A stretch of 64,000 bases of DNA from Physcia stellaris (GCA_018902385.1 JABSSW010000003.1:496001-560000), one strand, 5' to 3'; positions 10,884-24,087 are shown, counted from the first letter of the stretch. Program-made: numbers and translations. Notes: a model not told the origin generated them from the sequence alone.

Positions 10884-11701
10884 TTATACTCTCTCGCTGA
10901 TCCATATGGCACCCTTACAGCCACTTCTTATCACTCGATTAAGAAACGTATATCCGCCCGCCTTCTTCGCATCCTGCTCCACTGCCTCATCCAAATGTTC
11001 CAACTCCTCATCGCGAATTCTTTTGAGAGTTCCCACCAGCTCTGTGATCTCTTCACCCACCTCCTCGCCTCTATCCTCCATCTCCTTCATCCACTGTAGC
11101 AGTACTCTCACTTGACCGTTGTAATGCCCTCCTATCTCTGTTTCTACAGCCTCCGTACATGCCATTGCTGCTTCTCGTCCCATAACAGCTGTGCTCCATC
11201 CGAGAACGGTCGCTGCAGCTGTCCACACAGGATACATGGCTGTAGGTCGGATGCGGTGTTTCGCAAGGAGTTCCGAGAAGGTAGAGAAATGGCCAGCTTC
11301 TTGAGCGTACATATGATGCATTAGGGAGCGGAGGTGGGGGTGTGATTTTACGATCGGTGGTGTTTGGGCGGTATAGATGCGGGTCGCCGCAAGTTCACCG
11401 GCATGATTCACGCGTAGCTATGGGAGGTGTGAGCATGAATGGAGAGGCGCATGAAGGAGCGGCTTACAGCACTGTCGAGGAACCGCTGTTGTTCCCTCGA
11501 GAGTGGACGTCGACGTTTAGCTTTCGTATCCGACTGTAAAGCTTGCGGCGAAGCCTCAGATGATGGGGGAGCTGATGATGTGGTGATTGACGCCCGCGCA
11601 ATACGGAGCGGGCGTTGGTGAATGCTTGGTAGAAGGAAGTCAAAAATCGGAGTTTGAGCCTGGTGGTAGCGAATGGATCTCGAAGCCGATTGGAGAGTCA
11701 T
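10884..11701 (-). CDS. COQ7: COQ7, 5-demethoxyubiquinone hydroxylase (mitochondrial)
   Basis: Diiron hydroxylase of ubiquinone synthesis, acting on the matrix face of the inner mitochondrial membrane in the CoQ synthome. ATG 11701 gives MTLQSASRSIRYHQ, an S/R-rich presequence without acidic residues. One intron (GTAAGC..CCATAG, about 11412-11467) joins PLSREQQRFLDSA to LRVNHAGELAATRIY in phase. Ligand-bearing motifs are all present: the E of NHAGE, EAGH in YAQEAGHFS, the E of EAVETEIGGHY, and EELEHLDEA near the C-terminus, which ends IWISERV, as is usual. Total about 254 residues, normal for fungi. It is tail-to-tail with the DUF218 gene and head-to-head with RTF1. Confidence 0.95.
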
Positions 11702-12144
11702 GACTGGAGTCGTTATAGATTTAGATGTATCTAATAGATAGCATTGCAAGGTGCCTCCGAACAATACTACAACAGATCGTCATGCCGAGGTTCCGGCGCT
11801 TAGAGCGATAAGTGCGGCGTGGGTCTTGGCACAAGGAAAGACGCCGTCACTAGTGGAGTGTTGAGTTGAGGGACCCTTCTACCTTAATATTCACTTTCTT
11901 TGTCTTCTCCTCGCTCTTGCGTGAGTCATCGGCTTTCACACAATCCATTTATCCATCACCCTCCTTACTCAAGAGTAAGCATCCTTGAAAGTGCTTTACT
12001 CAACGCCCACGCATCTTTGCTACAATCTCGTTCGATATCACTCTTTTTGGGCTCGAAGCTTTGTTTGGAACACGAAGCGGGCTTCGTTACGTTACCTCTA
12101 CCCTCCCGACGCAATCTCGTAATCTCATAATACCCTAGCCCAAA
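11702..12144. promoter_or_regulatory. Shared COQ7 / RTF1 divergent promoter region
   Basis: 443 bases separate two head-to-head start codons. The RTF1-proximal half is pyrimidine-rich (CTTTGTCTTCTCCTCGC and similar), as is common near fungal transcription starts. No further element can be named. Confidence 0.5.
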
Positions 12145-14228
12145 ATGGCCGATCTGGATGCCGAGCTTCTTGCACTTGCCGGAGGGGATTCTTCCGACGA
12201 GGAAGAAGCCAAGGCCCCCTCAAGTGACACCCAAGGCTCTTCCGCTACGCTGCAAGCTACAGACAATATCACTTCCAAAAATGAATCTACTTCGAACAAA
12301 TTAAACACGACAAGTAGACCTTCCATCACTGTGAACGGAGCTTCCAGCAAAGACATGAAGAAGAGTAGGAAAAACGACTCTGAGGAAGAAGGTGAAGCGT
12401 AAGTACTCCGCTCTGTAACACCAAACCTCGCTGCCTACAAGAACTCGCCACTCACTACCATCATCAGTTCTCCTGCCCCCGCGACGCCGGGTTCTCAGCA
12501 ATCTGTCTCAATGTCGGAATCTGATTCTGATTCTGCCCCTGCTGGAAATGCCGGCAATGGCGATCTTACCCTGTTCCCAGTGGACAACCAGTTCTACTCT
12601 CAGAAAGACAAGCGAGAAATCATGGCGATGTCTGAGGTCCAGCGTGAATCGATTCTTGCTGAGCGTGCTGGGCTCCGTGACCGTCAAGCCCAAGATCAAC
12701 AGCTTCGACGCCTTCTGCAAGCCCGTGAAAAGGCCGATGCCAAGCCCGACAAGAAGCGCAAAGCTGGTACCACCGAGCTTGAAGATAGCCCAGCCAGGAA
12801 AAGCTCTCGCCAAAAAACAACTCTTGGTGGGCGCAAGGTCGGTGAGACATCCGGAGCCATCGAAGCGTACAAGCGTCAGCGTGAGGAGAAAGGTTTGAGA
12901 GACGAGCAACGCCGCCTCGAAGGAGAAGAGCGCCGTCGCAAGCTACGAGAATCCCCTCTCGAGAAGTATTCTGAGGCCGATGCCGACGGGGAGAGCGAGG
13001 TCGAATGGGACGACCGCGCTAAATCCGCTCAGCCTACTCGTGACGAGGAACCAGCGCAGCTCATCGATCTCGAACATGTTCGTGTCGGCCGTGACAACTT
13101 CGCCAAGGTCTGCTTCTACCCTGGCTTCGACCAAGCCATCACCAACTGCTATGCCCGGGTGAGTATTGGCCCTGATAGAGTTACCGGTGAGAATGTATAC
13201 CGCATGGCAAAGATCAAAGGTACGAGTATTTCCTCTAATTGCATATCTACTGACACAGTCAAGGCTTTACGGAAGGCAAACCATACGCTATGGATGGTGT
13301 GAACGGTAAGCCCTTCACAACCTCTCAATATGCTGTGATTGCCTTTGGAAAAGCCGAAAAGCCGTGGCCGTTTATCGCTTGTTCCAATTCCAAATTCACG
13401 GCGGTATGTAAGCTCTAGCACATCGCAATGGGCTTTACTAACACATGGGAGGCGGAATTCCAAACCTATGCTAAGGCTATGGCCGAAGATGATTTGCCGC
13501 TACCTACCAAGCCAGTCCTGATCTCCAAGGTCGGAGATATCAATAAGCTCCTCAATCATTCATGGACAGAAGAGGAGATCAATCAGAAGCTAAAAAGGCA
13601 GGGTGTCCTTCAAAGTCGTTTTGCTCACATTGAGCGCGAAGATATCTCAAGACGTCGCAAAATTGCCGTAGATCGGGGTGATGAGTCGGCTATTGCAAAA
13701 TTAGACGCTGAGCTAGCTGCCCTGGACGGACCAAAGCTTGCATTTGGGACCAAGCTCCACAAGGCTGCTCCGGAAGCCCCAAAGCAGGAGATGAGCCAAC
13801 AGGAGCGTCTCGCCGAGCTTAACCGGATCAACCGCAAGAAGAACATCGAGGAAGTGCGCAAAGCGCAGCGAGCAGAGAGAAAGGCTCAACTCCTGGCTGC
13901 TAAGGCTGTCGAGCGCGGTGAAGCAGTCCAGGACCCTTTTGCGCGAGTCCAGACCCGTGCAAAGACTCACTACGATGTCAACAAAGACAACCTTGGGTCC
14001 CTTAAGCCACCCCATTCGCTGGATGATCTCTTCGATGGCGGTAGCAACACTAGCCGTGCGGGCACCCCGATGAGCAATGGCGCAAACACTCCGAAGCGGG
14101 CGGTGACTCCTAAGCCACCTCAAGCCAAAGCGCCACCCAAAGTGGGTGGGTTGCCGACAATTGGTACGCGGAACATGGACGACGACATCATTGGCGCTAT
14201 GGACTTGGGCATCGAAATCGACATTTGA
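12145..14228 (+). CDS. RTF1: RTF1, Paf1-complex subunit with Plus3 domain
   Basis: Rtf1 couples RNA polymerase II elongation to histone H2B ubiquitylation. ATG 12145 (MADLDAELLALAGGDSS) begins the standard acidic/serine-rich N-terminus; intron 1 (GTAAGT..CATCAG, about 12399-12466) joins to SPAPATPGSQ. A long charged, K/R/E-rich region with DLTLFPVDNQFYSQKDK precedes the Plus3 domain, which opens at IDLEHVRVGRDNFAKVCFYP and contains GFDQAITNCYARVSIG and VYRMAKIKG, then KPYAMDGVNGKPFTTSQYAVIAFG after an intron. A further intron near 13405-13450 leads to EAEFQTYAKAM, and a coiled, basic C-terminal region ends MDLGIEIDI. Introns inside the Plus3 domain are about 50-60 nt. About 600 residues, as expected. 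Confidence 0.95.
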
Positions 14229-14937
14229 TTCCATCTAGCCTCTTTACAGCTGACATTTGAGTTCGGGGGAGTCGGCGAACGCTGAGGCTTTGAGAAGCCC
14301 TTCTCAGCTAGCTTCTTGTATGCATTGTAAATTTTACTTTTCAATAATGTTCATTATCACCCAAATGACATAGCATTCGGTTCATGTGGCAGGGGTTTTA
14401 CGAAACTCTATGGTATCTCTGAAGGAAAGGCATTTGGGATTGCTATCACGAGAGGCGTTGCTTAGCATTAGGTTGGAAAGGGAGACGATATGGGTGTAGC
14501 ATAAAGCAATAGTGTATGGGAGAAGCTCGAAGAATTAACATGGTCTATGACTGTACGGATCACTCTACCCTCATGATACTTGACTCGATTCCATTTCTCG
14601 ATTCCGACGTTCTAGGCCTAGCCTGGAGAAGTCTTGGCGGTCGGCACAGACAAATGCAGCACATGGAAATATCTATTGGGCTTGAGTCATCTGTGACGCC
14701 TCCTGAGACAACCTTCACTTCTCAACCCAACATTCATAGACAACCCATCACCCTGCTTCCGCCTGAGTCACTTCCCTTCGTCGACCGCACAATCTTACTT
14801 TATGGAATTGCGAATATACCTTCTGCCCTCAGAACTCTACAGATTCCAACGACCTTGGAAATAACACAAACCTCATTTATCTGTCAACTTTGTTATCCTT
14901 TTCACCTTACCTCGTAGAGTAACGAAGCAACAACAAC
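14229..14937. other. Intergenic RTF1 - IFRD gene
   Basis: 709 bases between an upstream stop and a downstream start on the same strand. An open frame at 14516-14917 has no homology signature I know, low-complexity pyrimidine-rich stretches and stops just before the IFRD start; I read it as 5' UTR/promoter rather than a gene. Confidence 0.5.
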
Positions 14938-16450
14938 ATGCGCGACCTTAGAAGACGTGCTCTTGAGGGCAACAAGACCGTATCGCGTAAAGCTCAGTCG
15001 AAGCAGTCGTCTCCGGCCATTTCGCGACCTGCATCTGCGCCCGGGTCGCGCGCGGCAAGTACAGCTGTGAGTCGAGCCGGATCCGATGATGAAGATGCTG
15101 GAGGCAACTTGAGCGATGAGACCTCTTTTAGGTATGCCAAGCGCAACCTCTACTTATCTGCGAGCGCTCGACTAAGCTAGCATGTCAGCGTCGGTTCACT
15201 AAACGAGATCCTCAACTCCGAAGCAACGGAAACCCTCGGCGCATGGAGGACCGTCTTGAACGAGCTCATTGAAGACATAATCGACCGGAAGCGCAGTAGT
15301 ATCCAGGGCCGCGAGAAGAGCTTAGCTACCTACATCCACATCCTAACGTCGCAGTACGCCGAAGACGACATCAGCGGCCGCGAGGCTGAGCTTGTGACGG
15401 CCTTCCTCAAAAGCATCAAGGCCGAGAGCTCGGATAAAGAGACAGTGCTCGCGCTGAAGGCGCTTGGCGTGACCCTGATAACTTCGCCCTCTGACATGAT
15501 CTACGATAGCGCTTCATCAGCAGTCAAGCGCACCATCTCCGATTCGGCTTCCATGGCGACCAAGACCGCCGCCATCCATACCCTTGGCGTCTGCACCTTC
15601 TACGGTGGCGCTACCGACGAAGAGATCCTCGAGAACATGGCTTTCTTCCTTGAGATCGTCGCTTCTGACGGCGACTTCATTTCCGCCCAAGACGAACCAC
15701 TCCCCGTCGCCGCCGCTCTCGAAGAATGGGGCTTTCTGGCTACTCTTGCAAACGATCTCTCCTCTGAGCTCGAAGAGGCCCTTTCCACTTTCACAGACCA
15801 GCTTTCGAGCTCATATTCCGCCGTCCAGATCGCCGCGGGCGAAAACATCGCGCTCCTCTACGAGAAATTCTACAGTGCCATCGAAGCCGACGAGAGCTCA
15901 AACTCCGACTCGTCAGACGGGGAGCTCGATACAGATGCCACTATAACCAAGCTTTCGAACGCCAACGCCGCATTCCGCACCACCGACGATCTAATCTCCA
16001 ACCTCGAGACGCTCGCATCGCTAAGTACCCACCGGCTATCAAAGAAAGACAAGAAAAGCATCCGCACCAATTTCTCCGACATCCTCAACAGCGTGCAGAA
16101 CCCGACCTGTGGGCCGAGATACCAGAACGCGGAGAACATCCACGGCAAGAAGTTCGGGAGCCGGATGGTGGTGAGGATCAACCAAGACGGAGTGATGCGC
16201 ATCGATAAGTGGTGGAAGCTCCATCGGCTGCAGGGTCTTCGCAGGGTCTTGCAGGGTGGGTTTGTGAACCACTATGAGAATAACTCCGTGGTCTTTGAGA
16301 GCTTGCCGTAAGTTTCTCCACAAGCTTTGGATTGAGAAGCGAGGCTGATATATAGGCAATAGTATCATGATCGAGAATAGCTACACCATGTCCAAGCAGG
16401 ACAAGAAATCCAAGGCTGCTGACCGCTTCTTGGCTGTTCCGGAATCTTAG
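14938..16450 (+). CDS. Interferon-related developmental regulator (IFRD) family protein
   Basis: IFRD proteins are helical-repeat proteins; mammalian IFRD1/2 act in transcription and bind idle ribosomes, while the fungal role is less clear. ATG 14938 gives MRDLRRRALEGNKTVSRKA, followed by an S/A-rich basic linker. Intron 1 (15132-15188) joins TSF to SVGSLNEILNSEATETLGAWRT in phase. The alpha-helical body has SLATYIHILTSQYA, LKALGVTLITSP, AAIHTLGVCTFYGGA and EEWGFLATLA, typical IFRD helices. An S/D-rich loop precedes the IFRD C-terminal region (GKKFGSRMVVRINQDG, WKLHRLQGLRRVLQGGF). A last intron (about 16310-16367) adds IMIENSYTMSKQDKKSKAADRF. About 465 residues. The exon reading frame is strongly GC-biased at third positions compared with neighbours such as SLM1. 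Confidence 0.88.
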
Positions 16451-17084
16451 ACCCTTTCTTGAACTTGGAGAGATTTGCGCGATGGACCTACGTACTTGCA
16501 CCTTATCTCATGGAGAGGGCGTTGGACAGCATTTGCATCGGTGCTTCGGATGGGGGATAGGAAAACAGACAACTGCATCAGCATTCGCAAATCTATTCGA
16601 TGAGAGCTCATTACTTTGGGTTTGGGTTTTGGGTTTTTTTCAATGACATGGACGGGGGGAACAGCATAGCATATTTTACGATCTGATATCCCAGCTCATG
16701 GGGAGCGAAATCTACCGAGTATACGACATCTAGCGGCGAAGAAAGATACCCTGCATTTCAGCTAGCAATGCCACAAAGTTTTTTTTGCATATGTACTCTA
16801 GTAGCCATTGAGTGCAATGTTACTTTCAGCTGTGGATTATTCCGAACGCCATGCTTGCTATGCAACAGGCCAGTGCCGTGCTATGCAAATGTAGAAATGC
16901 TGCTATGCAGACCCACTCTTTCCGGCGAGTGGCTCGCCAAAGTATAAGTACTAATCCATGATGCAAGAAAGATGCAGAAATGTATAAAGGATCGCTCACA
17001 AACGCATGAAAAGAACGCTCAGACCAACGCTATGCAAACCCTCTCTCTCCCACCGCATATGTACATTCCTCCCCCAAGACTTCC
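16451..17084. other. Convergent 3' intergenic region, IFRD / PLD
   Basis: 634 bases between two converging stops. It holds a G3T(n)-rich tract near 16617-16640 (repeats of TTTGGG ending in a T-run) and scattered T-runs. I see no gene. Confidence 0.5.
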
Positions 17085-20000
17085 CTAATTGTAGATTTCC
17101 AACGGGGCCAATCCATCGATGCTGTACAGCCAGTTCCCGCCTTGCTCTTCCCTCGCTAGCCTGCAGCGACCGAAAACGTCAATTCGATCGTCTCCATTAT
17201 GACTTTACGAAACATGGAAAGGGTATGGAAGGACTCACCAATCATAAGGCCAAGCAACCAAGTGCCCCTGCACCATCCCCATCAGTTCCTCCGCATCCGC
17301 TCTGGAGAGTAAATCATCGCTAGCATGGAACTCCCTCCTGCTCCCCCTGGTCGTTGCTCTTCTCCTTCGCCTCTGCGTCCCAGCCGTCGAAGCATTGTAA
17401 TTCAGTGCATCTGAATACGGTACTGTGGGGGAGGTGGTCGCCGCTGTTTCTTTCTTCTGCAGCAGCTCTGGCGGGGGTCCATCGAAGCTGGTTATCGATT
17501 TCAAAGGCGCAAAGGACTTTAAGCCCGCGGAATCAGAGCCTGCAGTTGCATTGGTGCCCGGGGACTGCATCTCCGCAGCTGCTTTCTCATCTAGAATGGT
17601 TTCCTCACTGCGAGAGTCATGGCGCTGTGCAGCGCGAGCTTGTTGATCTTGTCGAGCAGCCTGCGCGAGGTTCGCTTCCTCAGCCCAGTCCTCGATCTTG
17701 CCCATCGGTTTGTTGTCGTTGTGGTTCTTTTGTGGGAGATGTTGGATGAGTTTCTCGGTTAAAGTTTCGGCCTTCTGCTCCGTATCGCCTGCCTTCTCAC
17801 CAATCGTGCCCAGCAGGCGGAGCTTGTCTGCTGCCGAGCTTTGACCGGGTGGACCGGAGCTGCCTGGGGCTTCTTGCTGTACGACATCTTTGGACTTGCC
17901 GCCGCCTTGGGATTGGGAGAAACGCATAGCGTATGCAGCATACTCTTTGTATTCTTTCCAGGTTTTGACTTCACTATCGGGCATACACCGGAAGACGGTG
18001 CGGAAAAGTTTGGTATTATTCTCTGCGACGGCATGCCAGGTGTCGAGGAAGAAACTGTCATTAAGGGGATCTCGCATGCAGTCCTTGTCTACCAATGGGC
18101 GCTTCATGTCGGCCACCAAAGGGTTCGTAGGCATAGCTGCTTGTTGGGAAGGAGTGCGGTGTACGTTTGGACCACCAATATCAGTATCGTCGGTTGCGGG
18201 AAGTGGAGGAAGCTGAGAGAGCTGTGGTAGATCGAGTTCTGCTGTGATGCCGCGAATGAGAGTAGGAGGTGGAGGAAGAGACTCATTGCACGTTTCCGAA
18301 AGACCGTTTGGAGACGGGCTTTTCTTGGGAGAGGGAGATTTGCGTTTAGGGGCGCGCGTAGCAAGTGGCGATGAGAATACTTCTCTATCACCCTTTACAG
18401 AGGTATCTCGCGCGCCTGATCGGCCAGCTCGTTCTTGTTGCAGCATGTTATCAGGGCCTTCACCGGCGACGTCTTGCCTATGCACAGGATTATTTGTGAC
18501 TCGAGAATCTACAGTCATCTTCTTGCTAGTGTAAAGATTTGGGTTGTTGGCTTCTTCCCAGTCGACGTCGTGGTTGAAGCTATGCAGTTGCTCTTTATTG
18601 AGTGATCGAGCTAGACGCTCCTCTCGCATGTCTAAATCCGTATCTCCGCCAGGTGAATTGGGCTCTTGGTCGGCGGGAAAGCCATCGGACGCGATTTCGC
18701 CGTGAAATCTATCCATGTCATGCTCCCATTGGCGTTTTTGCTGCTCTTCTTCTCTTTCCTGCCTTTCCTCTTCCATCACTTCATCCACGTCAAGACCGAG
18801 GTGCTCACGCATGAGCCGCATCCGTAAAGTGTGAGGGAAACGGCCAACAAGATAGGGCTCTCCATTCATCGTAGACCAGAGCATGTCTGTGTCTCTGACA
18901 ACGGCAGCACACTCCGAGTCCCGCGAACCTAGCATCGAGCGTTCGTTGATATTGGCAGATCCTATGATTGCAATTCGATCATCAACGACCATGCATTTAG
19001 CATGTATATAGAGTTGCTCGGTCACGAGCTGTTTGTTGGGTCCAATCAAACCCCATGAGCGCAGACCATAGAACTGGATGTAATCTTCAGGCTCAATTCC
19101 TTGAGCCTTCAACTTGCCAAAGATCGATGACTCGCCTCGGCAGATGCTTCTGAACTGGCATTGCATGATCAATCGGACGCTGGTGCCATCTTGACTGTCT
19201 ACAGTGTTTTGAAAGCCTGGCATCAGTGGGATGATGATCACGGCTCTCCAATCCTCGCCTTTCTGCGCAGCCCTGACAATACGTTCAACAAGAGCGTTAC
19301 CGATATGGTTCTCAATTGTTGTATTCTCGACCTCACAGCTCGTGATGAAGAATTGATTCTCAATGTAAACGAAATGATCGGACTGCTCGATCATCTTGAT
19401 GTAAGCATTCATGATACTGTGTTCTGTCTTATCGGGAGTACCCATAGACCACCATGCGCAAGACCGCAGGATCTGTACCTCACATGTACCCTTGAGGCCA
19501 AGGGCTTCGAGGTCAGCTTTGTTATAGTCGGGTGGAGGTAGGAGGAATGGCGTTGGACGTGTAGGCTTGCGTTGGCGAAGGACGAAATTCCATCTTTGCA
19601 CGAAATGTCGTGCCAGATCTCGAGCGGGTTGGCCAACTACTTGCATAGATATGTCATGCCACGGCATTCGTGGCACCTTCGATCTTTCGTACATTTCCTC
19701 ATAGGGTTTGTCCAAGGCATAGAAGTCCTGAACACGAGGGTTGGAATAATCTTTACCTGGCCAGAGCTGGCAGTGATCAGCATCCTTTGGTGCATCGGAT
19801 AACTCGAAGCCTGTCAACTTGTCATCTACCACTGTGTGTTGCGGTGTATCCCACCTCCCAAAGCACAGGTCGATGCCCCCTACAAAGGCTATTGTGTAGT
19901 CTACGATACAAAGCTTTTCATGATGAGCCCAGAAAAAGGTGTTCTGTCGGATCTGATTAGGTGATCTCTGTACAAAAACATTAGGGTGTAGATCAAGCAG

Positions 20001-22406
20001 GGAGAATTTTGTGTACGTGGAATCGATTGGTATGGCAGAATTTATGTTGCGATAGACAATCACGAATATCTTGACCCCTTCACGCGCTTTTCTTTGCAGG
20101 AGTCGATCCAGACGCCATTTCTGACTGATCGCTGCCGGCCGTCGCATGTACAGCTCCGGTGTTAGCCACCAATCATGGATATGGATGACATCTTTAGCCA
20201 TGCTTATAGCACGAGACACGTTCCACATATAGTCTCTGCCATCCACAAGCCATTGAGCGAAGACATCTGACCGTACGGGTGCAAAGCTGTCGAATCGATT
20301 AGGCTTTGACCAAGCCGTGTTCTGGGACATAAATCTAATAGATTCTTCGAATTGGTGCAATTGTCTTTCATTCTTGGCTAAGAGCTTGAGCTTTCGCTCA
20401 GAGTTGAAAAGCCTCAGGCTATGATGTTGGGGATTGGAAGCAGACTCTTTAGCCGTTTTCGCTATCTCCTTAGGCTTCTTCTGGTCCCTTATACGCTTTT
20501 TCTTAGTTTGTATTTCAAAACTTGAGTCTACCAAAAAGACATCATAGATGTTCATCTCCTCTGGAGAGTCTACGCAGACAACATAGCTGTGGCGCACGGA
20601 AAACCATTTTGGCCCATGACGTCCTTTGATCATAGTTGGTGTCCATGCTTTACGAAAATCGACACCCTTTCCAGACTGGATGATTAAAAGCCCTTCTTTG
20701 CCATGGTAGCTTCCTTCCGCCGCAAGGCGTACGCCCAATGCCGAGAGTTCCAGAAATTTGCAAAGACGATTACTCTCAGGGCGAAATATGAGATAGCGGA
20801 TCATTTTCTGGAGGTAAATCTCAAGCTTCTTTCGCTGTCTTTCAGGGTAGGTGTCCTTCTTGCCAGACGCAATACCATCGCCTCCAGCCGCGTCCCCACC
20901 GTGTATGGTCATCGCGCTCAGTTTCGATCTCATATGGCTCATTGTTGGTCGAGCCTTTTTCTTCTTGTTTGCTTTTTCAGCTCCACTACCTTCTCCGCCA
21001 CTTGGCCCGGTCCCATTTGGATCATTGTTTTCTTCTTCATCAGAATCACTTTGAAGCCCTCGAATGCCTCTGAGGTATGGAAATGTGCTCCTAGGAAAAT
21101 GTGGAAGGCGCGTGCGAGCATCGTCATTCCTCAACTGAATATATTTCTGTGCACTGGCCTGAAATTTGTACCGTGCGTGCAGATTGGCGAAGTCTTTAAG
21201 GGTGCGGTGGATCACCCATTTCATTCTCGTCAGTCCACTGCCGTATTCCAATTCAATACGGAATATGACGTGCCTATCGCCAGCTTTCGAGTCGACTTGC
21301 TTGCTGTCGGTAATGCGGACCTTCAATTGTTCGAGTAATATGGGAATCCTCTTGTTGCCATGTTCGTCTCGCTGGAACATGCTTGCCAGAATCAGTGCAG
21401 CAGGGACACCAGCAGTAAGCTCAGCGAGAAGCTCAGCGGACTTGGCATGGTCGACAGTATTTTCCGCCTTCCGTCGTTGTCCAATCATGCGTAGCCCTGC
21501 TTTGAGTGACCGCCATTTTGCTGCGCTCACAGAGGAAGCTCCCTCGCCGCGATTCAATTTCCAGGGAGAAAATGGAGAGCCTTCCGGGGCATCAGCAGAA
21601 CCTCCGAGACCGGTGAAACGCCTAAAGTTACTCGGACGTCGTTCATCCACGGATTGCTGCTTCGGTTTGTGACCCTTGTAGCTTAGACCTCGCGAACCCT
21701 GTACCCACGTGCTGCCTCTTCGCCAAGGGCTCTCACGGCTCATTCTAGCTCTACCCTCATCTTCGGATACACCTTGTCGACTGTCATTGGGGACATCGTT
21801 CATAGTTACACGACGTGGAAGAAATGAGGGTCGAAATATATCTGAAGCAACGACTGAATTGGACGATAGGAATCCCGGCCGGCTAGAGCGAGACAGCGGC
21901 GACTTTGGAGTTGTTGGTGCTGTCTGAGCTCCACCATCTTGTGGCCGCCGAGTTCTTCGCCTTCGCTTTGGTAGTGAAGCATTTCGAGGGCTATCTTCCC
22001 CAGTACTCTGTTCGGCATCTGCGTCTACCTCGCTGTCTGGCTCGTTGTTAGAGCCACTAAACACAAACCCCTCGCCTCCATGTGGGGAGGTGTGACGGGC
22101 CCTGGGGGACTGTTCATCGGCTGAATCTCCTGCGTGAGAGAAGTCACTAGTTGTCCTCAATTGAGACGGTGCAGTTGCAGGATTGGCTAGAGCTCTGATC
22201 TTGGAGAATAGATTTGTGGCATGATGATCGCGATTGGTTAGCTCGCCGTCGTCGAAGTATCCAGAACCATGTCCAGAGGAATTGTCTGCTTGACCGGAAC
22301 CTAGTGTACTGCGCGCAAATTGCACGCTGCGGCGCCCTGGGGGAGTCAAGAGCTCAGGCAGGCTTGCTCGTTTCTGAGGCTCTGACGTCAATTCGACTGT
22401 AGACAT
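17085..22406 (-). CDS. Phospholipase D1 (PX-PH-PLD, Spo14-type)
   Basis: Hydrolyses phosphatidylcholine to phosphatidic acid at membranes. ATG 22406 (MSTVELTSEPQKR) opens a 5.2-kb uninterrupted exon. About 340 residues of disordered S/R/P-rich sequence precede a PX-type domain (IPILLEQLKVRITDS, MKWVIHRTLKDFANLHARY), then a PH-like region (GLLIIQSGKGVDFRKAW, KWFSVRHSYVVCVDS). Both catalytic HKD motifs are intact: HHEKLCIVD with FVGGIDLCFGRWD, and YIHAKCMVVDDR with GSANINERSM. The main exon ends at PYDW; a 78-nt intron (17161-17238; GTGAGT..GCTGCAG) joins to a 25-residue terminal exon, LAREEQGGNWLYSIDGLAPL then EIYN, as in other fungal PLDs. About 1,747 residues. The C-terminal 500 residues before this are disordered. 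Confidence 0.94.
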
Positions 22407-24087
22407 GTTCTGGGCAAGCCTGGAGAATTGATGAGGGCCCTTATTTGGTTATTCGATGACATTTTCCAAGTTCTAAAGTCAGCTAGTGGGTCAAGCGATG
22501 TTATTCTCATGAACGGCGAATAACAGTCGTAAATTCCTGATAGCCCGCAGAGAGATTGGGGGTACACCATGCACTACCCCTGCCAATGATCGTCATCAGA
22601 CTTGCTCGCGAAGGAAATTACTCAATCGATAACCAGACCTGACTACATTATTATTAAAATGCGAGGACCCCATGAAAATTTACTAAGCTACAGCTTTGTG
22701 CGAGGATGCTCTACCGGTGAGATCATTCCTCTTCATGGAGTCTCCTAGTGGTATGCTATAAGCCAGAATCAAGTACCAGGAACTCACCCTACCTTAAGTC
22801 TTCGCCCATCCACATCGAGAAAGCCTGTGTACTATCTAGGAAGCATAGAAATACGGACGGTGCTCCTTTACGACTTCTCAACCAGCAGCTGCAGTCACCG
22901 GAAAACATGGGTCCAATAACTGCCTCCCAAAGTGTGTGAACTTGGTTGCCGTCGCCTTCATGGCACAAGAAAACCTGACAAGGCTGCAAGTGAAGCTTGT
23001 CGAGCTACAAAGGCACACACAGTGTGGCAACTTCTTGGGATGATGAAACCCTGGGGTGGGAAACCGATATCCAGCTTGGCAGGTTTCATATTTATCACAG
23101 CTACGATCTACCATTCCTTCGGTAGCGCCAGAAAGCCGTGTGGTCTGACGGATGGTTTGTACAATGACTATTGGAAGCCTTCATCTTTCAAGAGCTTCCT
23201 CGATCCGTTTGATCTTACATCCTGTTCATGACCTTTGAGCTACCTTAAAAGTATTGCAAGGTCGAGCAGGTAGATCTAGGCCATTCTCAGCAATCGTGGT
23301 ATATTAATACCCATAGCTTGTACAGCTTACTTATGGTTTGATGGGCTTTATACGCTTTGCACCTAGGAGAATAGCCATAACGACGGTCATCCGCGGTCTA
23401 CCCGAAGGAGACAGAAATCAACCGGGCGTCTTAACAGTAAGCCTGGTCTCTTCGACTTGAAAGATATCTACGACACACGTCTTTCGCCTTCTTGTGTGAC
23501 CGTCTCTTCGCTCATCAGCGACCTTGCATTGGAATCTCGGAATGGAACGCTGCACAATCACGCGTATGAGCACTGCAAGGAGCCGAGCATTTTCCTAGTT
23601 GCAGGAGCTCTTGCAAGTACAATCTCATCTGACGCATGGGACAACGCACGAATTCAAGATGGCCACGCTTCACAGCATCTGGTCGATTGGTCAAGAGCAT
23701 GCCGCAGGACCTGCGTGCCATACTTTCTGACAAAGACCGCATCTCTGGCTTTGCCCTTCGAAAGCATCGAGAAGCTCCTTGCAAACCGAGGTTACTATCA
23801 TAACGCAGCTTATCGCATTATTAGCATTCGTCGTCTCCACTTCTCTGACGTAGCCCAGCAGATGGTATGCGTTGAATCAGTGCTGACATGAATTCACGAT
23901 TGAGACATGTGACTGACTATCCACATTGATGAGGTACGAGTACTTAATTCGCTTTGATATCCACCTCAGATGCTCTTTCCCCCTCCACTTCTAAAATCTA
24001 CTTCTCGATTTTATCTCCAAACTTGCGAAAGGATAATTCCGTTCGCATTTTCGTAGCAGGTAGACATTGCTTCACTTCTATTGCATC
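22407..24087. other. Gene-poor region between PLD and the CE16 esterase
   Basis: 1.68 kb that contains the PLD promoter and the esterase promoter. A 145-codon open frame at 23457-23891 (+) lacks an upstream ATG and has no family signature I know (LALESRNGTLHNHAYEHC, KEPSIFLVAGALAS). A 78-codon Cys-containing frame lies at 22878-23114 (-). Neither is supported as a gene; the first could be a remnant or an internal exon of an unannotated gene. Confidence 0.4.

Noticed and set aside
14516-14917. 133-codon plus-strand frame upstream of the IFRD gene
   Set aside because: No family signature; ends just before the IFRD start; pyrimidine-rich end looks like 5' UTR.
16617-16640. Telomere-like TTTGGG repeats
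   Set aside because: Only three irregular units ending in a T-run; not TTAGGG and not extended.
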